From positions 2,046,501 through 2,110,500 of the forward strand of contig NZ_AP025344.1 in assembly GCF_021654795.1 (NCBI RefSeq): a DNA stretch of 64,000 nt, written 5' to 3'. The notes under the pieces are model-generated. The model ran no database searches. It saw nothing but the letters and a program-made list of their open reading frames with translations, and was not told the origin of the DNA. Within the stretch, counting starts at the first letter, position 1; each line of letters begins with the position of its first letter. Origin of the DNA: Paenibacillus dendritiformis. Lineage in GTDB: Bacteria > Bacillota > Bacilli > Paenibacillales > Paenibacillaceae. This document shows positions 57,870-64,000 of the stretch, one piece after another. A program made the position numbers and the translations under genes.

Positions 57870-60471
57870 TGGAGCGGGGCGGATTCGGGACGAAGCGCAT
57901 GCGGAGGCACTCGGATCTCATCCCGGGTCGCCGATTGCGCGCGTTATTGTCGATGTGTCGGTGAAAGACACGGATCGGCCGTTCGACTACGCGGTTCCTC
58001 CGTCCATGGCGGAGTGGATCGAAAAGGGCAGCCGGGTCGGCGTCCCGTTCGGGGGGCGGACGGTGCAGGGCTTCGTCATCGGATTCTCCGATCGGACGGA
58101 TGTGCCGCTCTCCCGGCTGAAGCCGATACAGCAACTCCTGGATGTCGTACCGCCCCTCCCGGCCGATCTCGTCGATCTCGGAATGTGGATGAGCGATCGC
58201 TATGTATGCACCTTAACGGCCGCTCTGCAAGCGATGATTCCGGGAGCTATCAAGGGCAAGCGGGAAAAGGCGCTCTCGCTGGGCGACGATGCCCGCCTGT
58301 TCCTTCAAGGCGCCGACGGCGGAACGGATGAATTGGCCTTGCATCCGGATCGTCTGCTGGACGACCCGCAGACCCGCAGCCTGCTTGCTTATGTGCAGCG
58401 GCACGAGCCGCTGCCGGCGCCGAAGCTGCTGCAGGCCTTTCCCCAGGCAGCGCGCCTCATTAAGGAAGCGCTCCAGCATGGCTGGCTTCAGGAGACGGAG
58501 CGGATTAAGGATCGCATCGGCGTCAAGCGGTTGAAGCGGGTAACGCTAACGGTCGATGATGTCGGCGAGGCGGTTGGCAAGCTGGGGAGCCGGGCCGGAA
58601 GACAGCAGGAAACGCTGCGCCTTCTGCAGGAGTATGGCGGTGAACTGCCGCTCAAAAGCTTGAACGCCTCCGCGGTCAAGGCGCTTGAGGCCAAAGGCTA
58701 TGTGGCCGTCGACGAAGTCGAGGTGATGCGCGATCCGTACGCTCAACGCCGTTTCCGGCCATCGAAGCCGCTGCCGCTGACAGAAGAGCAGTCGCGTGTC
58801 TTCGAAGCAATCGCGCGGGCGGTGGACGAACAGGAGCATCAGACGTTTTTGCTGCACGGAGTAACCGGGAGCGGCAAGACAGAGGTCTATCTGCAGGCGA
58901 TCGAGCGGTGTCTCGCTTCCGGGCGCGAAGCGATCGTGCTCGTGCCGGAGATCTCGCTGACTCCGCAGATGGTCGAGCGCTTCAAGGGGAGATTCGGTTC
59001 CCGGGTAGCGGTCATGCATAGCCGACTCTCCCAAGGCGAACGTTACGACGAGTGGCGCAAAATCCGGGAAGGCCGCGTTCAGGTGGCGATCGGGGCCCGC
59101 TCGGCGGTGTTTGCCCCTTTTCCCCGGATTGGCCTTATTATTATGGATGAAGAGCATGAGTCATCCTACAAGCAGGAAGAGACGCCGAAATATCACGCCC
59201 GCGATGTCGCGATCGAACGGGCGCGCCGGCAGGGAGCCGTCGTCGTCCTCGGTTCGGCAACGCCTGCGATGGAGACGTATTACGCCTCCCGTCTGAACGG
59301 CTACGAGCAGCTCCCCGCTGGGCTGGAGCCGCCCCCCTGGGAGCTGGCTCCCCTGGCAATGCCTTCTCGAGTCGGAGGAAGGCCGCTTCCTCCGGTCACG
59401 ATCGTCGATATGCGGGAGCAGCTGAAGCTCGGCAACCGTTCGATGTTCAGCGCGCCGTTGGAAGCGGCGCTGGAGCAGCGGCTGGAGCGGCAGGAGCAGA
59501 CCGTGCTGCTGTTGAACCGCAGGGGCTACTCGACGTTCGTCATGTGCCGCAGCTGCGGCTATGTCGCTCAGTGTCCGGAATGCGATATTTCATTGACGTA
59601 TCATATGAAGACGGGGCATATGCGCTGCCATTACTGCGGTCATGCGGAGCGGGCGCCGGAAGTATGCCCGTCCTGCGAGAGCGAGCATATCCGTTATTTC
59701 GGCACAGGCACCCAGCGGGTAGAGGAACAGCTCGCCCGGCGCTTTCCCGGCATTCGCGTCATCCGAATGGACGTGGACACGACCTCGGAGAAAGGATCGC
59801 ATGAGCGGCTGCTGCAGCAGTTCCGCGAACGGAAGGCCGACGTGCTGTTAGGCACGCAGATGGTGGCGAAGGGGCTAGACTTTCCGCATGTCACGCTGGT
59901 TGGCGTTATTGCCGCCGATTCGGCGCTGCATATGCCGGACTTCCGCGCGGCCGAGAAGACATTCCACCTGCTGACACAGGTCGCCGGCCGGGCAGGACGC
60001 CATGATCTGCCGGGGGAAGTCATCGTGCAGACCTATGCCCCGGAGCATTACTCCATTATCCATGCGTCGGGACATGATTATCGCGGCTTCGCCTCCGAAG
60101 AGCTGCGGCACCGCCGCAACCTGATGGTGCCGCCCTTCTGCCGTCTGGCGCTGCTGTCGATGTCGCATGAACAGCTGCCGCTGCTCGTGCGCGTGGCCGA
60201 GAACGCAGCTCAGCGGCTCAAGGAGCTGGCTGAGCGTCAGGGCTGGCTGCTTCCGCTGCATGAGCATACGGACGCGATAGAGATTCTCGGTCCGGTCGCT
60301 TCTCCGATTCCGCGCATCAAGAACCGCTATCGGTTCCAGTGCATTATCAAATGCAGGGGAGACGTGAATTTGTCGGGTCTGCTGGCGGAAGCGATGCGCG
60401 AGTTCGATTCAATCGCCAAGGAACAGGACGTCCGGTTCAGCGTCGATATCGACCCGCAGATGATGATGTAG
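57859..60471 (+). CDS. priA: Primosomal protein N' (replication restart helicase)
   Basis: Reloads the replisome at collapsed forks. About 870 residues: 3'-DNA-binding domain (IARVIVDVSVKDTDRPFDY), winged helix, helicase core with Walker A GVTGSGKTEVYL, DEEHESSYK, and the zinc cluster (CRSCGYVAQCPECD, CHYCG, CPSCESEHI), motif V-VI QMVAKGLDFP and QVAGRAGR. Longer than E. coli PriA because of the linker region, as in Bacillus. The start is uncertain: I favour TTG at 57859, 7 bp after GAGGTG and overlapping coaBC by 11 bp; no in-frame ATG exists near the domain start. Confidence 0.94.
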   Translation: MSHNGAGRIRDEAHAEALGSHPGSPIARVIVDVSVKDTDRPFDYAVPPSMAEWIEKGSRVGVPFGGRTVQGFVIGFSDRTDVPLSRLKPIQQLLDVVPPLPADLVDLGMWMSDRYVCTLTAALQAMIPGAIKGKREKALSLGDDARLFLQGADGGTDELALHPDRLLDDPQTRSLLAYVQRHEPLPAPKLLQAFPQAARLIKEALQHGWLQETERIKDRIGVKRLKRVTLTVDDVGEAVGKLGSRAGRQQETLRLLQEYGGELPLKSLNASAVKALEAKGYVAVDEVEVMRDPYAQRRFRPSKPLPLTEEQSRVFEAIARAVDEQEHQTFLLHGVTGSGKTEVYLQAIERCLASGREAIVLVPEISLTPQMVERFKGRFGSRVAVMHSRLSQGERYDEWRKIREGRVQVAIGARSAVFAPFPRIGLIIMDEEHESSYKQEETPKYHARDVAIERARRQGAVVVLGSATPAMETYYASRLNGYEQLPAGLEPPPWELAPLAMPSRVGGRPLPPVTIVDMREQLKLGNRSMFSAPLEAALEQRLERQEQTVLLLNRRGYSTFVMCRSCGYVAQCPECDISLTYHMKTGHMRCHYCGHAERAPEVCPSCESEHIRYFGTGTQRVEEQLARRFPGIRVIRMDVDTTSEKGSHERLLQQFRERKADVLLGTQMVAKGLDFPHVTLVGVIAADSALHMPDFRAAEKTFHLLTQVAGRAGRHDLPGEVIVQTYAPEHYSIIHASGHDYRGFASEELRHRRNLMVPPFCRLALLSMSHEQLPLLVRVAENAAQRLKELAERQGWLLPLHEHTDAIEILGPVASPIPRIKNRYRFQCIIKCRGDVNLSGLLAEAMREFDSIAKEQDVRFSVDIDPQMMM

Positions 60472-60766
60472 CCCGGCTCAGTGGCATGAAGGGGCCGGAA
60501 TAGTGGACCGCTTGCTGTTGCAGGGCACGCCTTGATTGAAGCCGGCTGCGCGTTGGGGCTGGCGCCGATGATTCTGCCCGCATGCGGGCAGCCGGGCTGA
60601 GACGGCGCTGAACGGCTTGTTACTATAGATGAAAGCATATTATGCGGGCTGAATTTTTTTGTTAGACAGAGACGGTCCCGCTTCATATCGAGCATTGAAA
60701 TCAAACGGGAAGCACGGCTTCCGTCAGAACGATGCCGACTAAGACAAATAAAGGATGGTGTGCCCT
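60472..60766. other. Intergenic region with an 18-bp palindrome
   Basis: CTGCCCGCATGCGGGCAG (60574-60591) is perfectly palindromic, within a weaker CCCGGCTCAG...CTGAG-type pairing that may form the priA terminator. AT-rich sequence near 60615-60660 is a probable promoter for def. No gene seen. Confidence 0.45.
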
Positions 60767-61249
60767 ATGGCGTTGCGGATTATTGTACATGAACCGGATC
60801 CGGTTCTTCATCAGGTAGCGAAAGAGGTCACGAAGGTGACACCGAATATCCACAAGCTGCTGAATGATATGGCGGACACGATGTACCACGCGGAGGGCGT
60901 GGGCCTGGCCGCGCCTCAGATCGGGATTTTGAAGCGAGTGATCGTCGTCGATGTCGGAGACGAGCATGGCTTGATCGAGATGATTAACCCGGTCATTCTG
61001 AAGGCGGAAGGGGAACAGCTTGGGCCGGAGGGATGCCTTAGCATTCCGGGGCTGAACGGCGATGTGCGCCGCCATCAGCATATTACGGTTCAAGGCCTTG
61101 ACCGCCATGGCAACACGTTCACGGTGGAAGCGTCGGATTTCCTGGCACGCGCTTTCCAGCATGAGATTGACCATTTGAACGGGATTTTGTTCACCGAGAT
61201 TGCGGAGAGCGTGTATGAAGTTCCGCGCGAAGGCAGGAAGTCGGAATGA
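60767..61249 (+). CDS. def: Peptide deformylase
   Basis: Removes the formyl group from nascent proteins. 160 residues, iron/zinc enzyme of type 1. The three motifs are complete: GVGLAAPQIG (about 45), EGCLSIPG with the metal cysteine (about 91), and QHEIDHLNG with the two histidines (about 133). ATG at 60767 is 8 bp after AAGGATGG. Overlaps fmt by 4 bp (ATGA), the classic def-fmt coupling. Confidence 0.97.
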   Translation: MALRIIVHEPDPVLHQVAKEVTKVTPNIHKLLNDMADTMYHAEGVGLAAPQIGILKRVIVVDVGDEHGLIEMINPVILKAEGEQLGPEGCLSIPGLNGDVRRHQHITVQGLDRHGNTFTVEASDFLARAFQHEIDHLNGILFTEIAESVYEVPREGRKSE

Positions 61250-62187
61250 CGAAAATCGTATTTATGGGGACGCCGGATTTTGCCGTCGCTTCCCTCCGCA
61301 TGCTGATCCAGGAAGGGTATGACATCGCGGCTGTGGTGACGCAGCCGGATCGTCCCGTCGGCCGCAAGCGGGTGTTGACACCGACGCCGGTGAAGGCGGA
61401 AGCGCTGCAGCACGGATTGACGGTATGGCAGCCGGAAAAGCTTCGCACTTCGGATACGGTGGAAGATATTCGCGCCCTCCAGCCCGATCTGATCGTAACG
61501 GCGGCGTACGGGCAGATCTTGCCGAAGGCGGTGCTTGATATTCCCCGGCTCGGCTGCATCAACGTGCATGGATCGCTGCTTCCGAAGTACCGGGGCGGCG
61601 CTCCGATTCAGCGTTCGATCATGAACGGAGAGACGGTGACGGGCGTCACCATTATGTATATGGCGGAAGGCATGGATACGGGCGACATGATCAGCCGGGT
61701 CGAGGTGCCGATTGGCCCCGACGACAATGCGGGCACGATGTTCGCGAAGCTGAGCGAGGCCGGGGCGGATCTGCTCCGGCGCACGCTGCCTGATATTATT
61801 GCCGGCCGGGTCGAAGCGGTGCCGCAGCCTCATGACGAGGCGACCTACGCGCCGAATCTGAAGCGCGAGGATGAGCGAATCGATTGGACACGCCCGTCGG
61901 AGCAGATCGCCAATCAGGTGCGGGGTCTCGTTCCGTTTTCCGGGGCCTTCACCACCTGGAACGGCGAAGTATTCAAGGTGTGGGCCTGCCGGGCGGAGCC
62001 CGCTGCGGCCGGAGAGGCCGAGGCTGTCCCGGGGACTGTTCTGACGGCCGGTGCGGACGGCCTTCGCGTCCAGACCGGACAAGGGGTTCTTAACCTGCTA
62101 GAAGTGCAGCCCGCCGGCAAGAAGGCCATGCCGGCCTCCGAGTTCCTTCGCGGCGGCAAAATGGAGCAAGGGACGGTGCTGTCGTGA
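61246..62187 (+). CDS. fmt: Methionyl-tRNA formyltransferase
   Basis: Formylates initiator Met-tRNA using 10-formyl-THF. 313 residues. N-terminal domain: VFMGTPDFAVASLRML, YGQILPKAVLDIPRLGCINVHGSLLPKYRGGAPIQ (with the catalytic Asn and His) and GVTIMYMAEGMDTGDM; C-terminal OB-fold (about 205-300) for tRNA binding. Translationally coupled to def upstream and rsmB downstream (4-bp overlaps on both sides). Confidence 0.97.
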   Translation: MTKIVFMGTPDFAVASLRMLIQEGYDIAAVVTQPDRPVGRKRVLTPTPVKAEALQHGLTVWQPEKLRTSDTVEDIRALQPDLIVTAAYGQILPKAVLDIPRLGCINVHGSLLPKYRGGAPIQRSIMNGETVTGVTIMYMAEGMDTGDMISRVEVPIGPDDNAGTMFAKLSEAGADLLRRTLPDIIAGRVEAVPQPHDEATYAPNLKREDERIDWTRPSEQIANQVRGLVPFSGAFTTWNGEVFKVWACRAEPAAAGEAEAVPGTVLTAGADGLRVQTGQGVLNLLEVQPAGKKAMPASEFLRGGKMEQGTVLS

Positions 62188-63596
62188 ACGGAGGAGAACG
62201 CCGTCCGCCCCGCAGACGGATGACGGCACGCGATGTCGCGCTGGAGGTGCTTGTCCGGGTAGAGAAGGAAGGCTCCTACAGCAATCTGGAGCTGAACCGG
62301 GCGCTGAAGGAAGCGCAGTTGGAACGGGCGGACGCCGGGCTGGCGACGGAGCTGGTGTACGGCACGATTCAGCGCCTCAACACGATTGACGGCGTGCTGG
62401 CGAGGAAGGTGCAGCGCGGCTTGGCGAAGCTGAAGCCCTGGGTCCGCAATCTGCTCCGCATGACGGTCTACCAGCTTCGCTATCTTGACCGCGTGCCTCC
62501 GCATGCGGCGGTGAACGAAGCGGTCGCGATTGCGAAGCGGCGCGGTCAGCAGGCGATGGGCGGCTTCGTGAACGGAGTTCTGCGCGCCATCATGCGCGAA
62601 CCGGAGCTGTGGGACGCACCGCCTGCCGAAGGCGCCATCAGCCGCATCGCCTGGGAGCATTCGCATCCGGAGTGGCTCGTCGCCCGCTGGATCGCCGCTT
62701 ACGGCGAAGCCGAGACGGCCGCCATGTGCGCGGCGAACAACCGGCCGCCGCATGGCAGCGCGCGGGTGAACCGGCTGCGCGGCACGCGGGAGGCGCTGCT
62801 GGCCGAGATGCGAACGGACGGCTACCGGGCCGAGGCGTCCGCGCTCTCGCCCGACGGCATCGTAGCCGCCGGCGCCGGCAATCTGGCGCACAGCGCCTGG
62901 TATCGCGACGGCCGCCTGTCGGTACAGGACGAGAGCTCCATGCTCGTCGTCGAGGCGCTGCGGCCGGAACCGGGCATGCGCGTCCTGGACTGCTGCGCCG
63001 CGCCAGGCGGCAAATCGACCCATATCGCCGAACGGATGGGCGATATGGGCGAAGTGACGGCGAACGACGTCCACGCCCATAAGGTGGCGCTAATCGAGGA
63101 GCAGTCCGCCCGGCTTGGCTTGACGTCGCTCCGCGTAATGAACGTCGATGCGGCGGAACTGGGACAAGCCTTGCCGCCTGCATCGTTCGACGCCGTGCTC
63201 TTGGACGCGCCATGCACCGGCTTCGGCGTCATTCGCCGCAAGCCGGACATCAAATGGGCGAAGCGCGAGGAAGATGTCGCGGCGATCGCCGCGCTTCAGG
63301 AGCGGCTGCTGATGGAAGCGGCACGAATGGTGCGCCCCGGCGGCCGGCTCGTCTACTCGACCTGCACGGTCGAGCCGGAGGAGAATGGGGACGCCGTCCG
63401 CCGCTTCCTGGAACGAACGCCCGGCTGGGCGCTGGATGCATCGTGGACCCGCGATTTGCCGCAGGACCCGCTGGACGCAGCCTTGCGCAGGAGCCCCGCG
63501 GGCATGCTGCAGGTGCTGCCGCAGGATGCCGGGTCTGACGGCTTCTTCATTGCCTGTCTTCAGCGTACGGATGAAGCGTCGGCGGAAGGAAACTGA
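62184..63596 (+). CDS. rsmB: 16S rRNA m5C967 methyltransferase
   Basis: SAM-dependent cytosine-5 methyltransferase for 16S rRNA position 967 (E. coli numbering). 470 residues: N-terminal NusB-like RNA-binding domain (about 14-150; AREDVALEVL-like TARDVALEVLVRVEKEG, ELVYGTIQR), then the catalytic domain with CCAAPGGKSTHIAE (SAM), LLDAPCTGFGVIRRKPDIKW (one cysteine) and YSTCTVEPEENG (catalytic cysteine). GTG at 62184 overlaps the fmt stop. Usually followed by rlmN and prpC-prkC in Bacillus, beyond this window. Confidence 0.95.
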   Translation: MNGGERRPPRRRMTARDVALEVLVRVEKEGSYSNLELNRALKEAQLERADAGLATELVYGTIQRLNTIDGVLARKVQRGLAKLKPWVRNLLRMTVYQLRYLDRVPPHAAVNEAVAIAKRRGQQAMGGFVNGVLRAIMREPELWDAPPAEGAISRIAWEHSHPEWLVARWIAAYGEAETAAMCAANNRPPHGSARVNRLRGTREALLAEMRTDGYRAEASALSPDGIVAAGAGNLAHSAWYRDGRLSVQDESSMLVVEALRPEPGMRVLDCCAAPGGKSTHIAERMGDMGEVTANDVHAHKVALIEEQSARLGLTSLRVMNVDAAELGQALPPASFDAVLLDAPCTGFGVIRRKPDIKWAKREEDVAAIAALQERLLMEAARMVRPGGRLVYSTCTVEPEENGDAVRRFLERTPGWALDASWTRDLPQDPLDAALRRSPAGMLQVLPQDAGSDGFFIACLQRTDEASAEGN

Positions 63597-63611
63597 GGCA
63601 ATAGAGCGGAA

Positions 63612-63672
63612 ATATAGCCGCATCGACCAAACGGTTGCCCGTCTGGACGATGCGGCTATTGTCGTTTCAATA
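63612..63672 (+). terminator. Hairpin after rsmB
   Basis: Long stem, arms ATAGCCGCATCG and CGATGCGGCTAT, with an inner CAAACGG/CCGTCTG pairing; only a short TTT follows. Confidence 0.55.
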
Positions 63673-63690
63673 GCACCATTAATCTCCGAG

Positions 63691-64000
63691 CGGTCAGGGC
63701 AGAGGAAGAGTCGCCGGCACCTTTTGAGCAATATCCCAAGCGGTCAGGGCAGAGGAAGAGTCGCCGGCACCTTTTGGGCAATATCCCAAACGGTCAGGGC
63801 AGAGGAAGAGTCGCCGGCACCTTTTGGGCAATATCCCAAGCGGTCAGGGCAGAGGAAGAGTCGCCGGCACCTTTTGGGCAATATCCCAAGCGGTCAGGGC
63901 AGAGGAAGAGTCTCCAGCACCTTTTGGGCAATATCCCAAGCGGTCAGGGCAGAGGAAGAGTCTCCAGCACCTTTTGGGCAATATCCCAAGCGGCCAGGAA
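63691..64000. repeat. 50-bp tandem repeat, six units plus part of a seventh, open at window end
   Basis: Exact 50-bp period from 63691. Each unit has CGGTCAGGGCAGAGGAAGAG, then TCGCCGGCACC or TCTCCAGCACC, then a hairpin TTGGG-CAATAT-CCCAA. The unit variants change once (TCGCCGG to TCTCCAG) in the fifth unit. No unique spacers. Confidence 0.95.

Noticed and set aside
63691..64000. CRISPR array
   Set aside because: All 50 bp of each unit are conserved, including the part that would be spacer.

Overview
The window looks like chromosomal DNA of a GC-rich (about 55-60%) endospore-forming Bacillales bacterium, most likely Paenibacillaceae (Paenibacillus). This is inferred from gene content and order: ytxJ-ccpA-acuC-acuA-acsA-rpsD and rqcH-yloB-yicC-remA-gmk-rpoZ-coaBC-priA-def-fmt-rsmB are Bacillus-type neighbourhoods, and several proteins (YlaN, YlbF/YlbG, YugN, YktB, RemA, CcpA) are Firmicute-specific. 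I see no rRNA, tRNA or CRISPR array.

Layout. 1-7.4 kb: end of an MFS exporter, yktB-like gene, gndA, shikimate kinase, a rhodanese, a divergent EPSP synthase and a CoA-binding protein. 7.4-9.6 kb: a mosaic of miniature inverted-repeat elements and a second repeat module, interrupted by a complete 1.4-kb IS3-family element with a 4-bp target duplication. 9.6-13.2 kb: a GlcNAc/glucose-type PTS EIICBA overlapping ptsI. 13.2-15.1 kb: non-coding or decayed, with a frameshifted gene remnant, about 19 units of a 43-bp minisatellite and palindromes. 15.1-22.8 kb: PfpI-like protein, YtxJ, CcpA, MTA/SAH nucleosidase and the acuC-acuA / acsA divergent pair with a cre-like site. 22.9-28.2 kb: class A PBP, a second copy of the repeat mosaic, rpsD with a long leader. 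28.2-36.6 kb: diguanylate cyclase, lipoprotein, M29 aminopeptidase, an HPr-like protein without the phospho-histidine, YlaN, Ca2+/H+ antiporter, Gls24 protein, a SEDS protein and YugN. 36.8-43.1 kb: M20 amidohydrolase, CBS protein, a bacterial XPB helicase overlapping a helicase-associated protein, YlbF and YlbG. 43.5-46.1 kb: hypothetical, LysR regulator plus PHP phosphoesterase. 46.1-46.9 kb: repeats. 47-63.6 kb: RqcH, Ca2+ P-type ATPase, homocysteine methyltransferase/MTHFR, and the long co-directional housekeeping run from yicC to rsmB, with a large inverted-repeat element between gmk and rpoZ. 63.7-64 kb: a 50-bp tandem repeat that runs off the end.

How it fits together. CcpA, the two PTS proteins, the Ser-only HPr-like protein and the acetate/acetoin genes form a carbon-control theme. 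AcuA and AcuC would set the acetylation state of AcsA, whose modifiable lysine is visible. The 46-63 kb block joins ribosome quality control, one-carbon supply (MTHFR, Fmt, Def), nucleotide and CoA synthesis, replication restart and rRNA methylation.

The most unusual aspect is the intergenic DNA: tandem repeats with periods of about 15, 20, 21, 35, 43 and 50 bp, perfect palindromes built on TGCA-N4-TGCA, and a MITE/module mosaic present at two loci, one of which serves as the empty-site control for the IS3 insertion.
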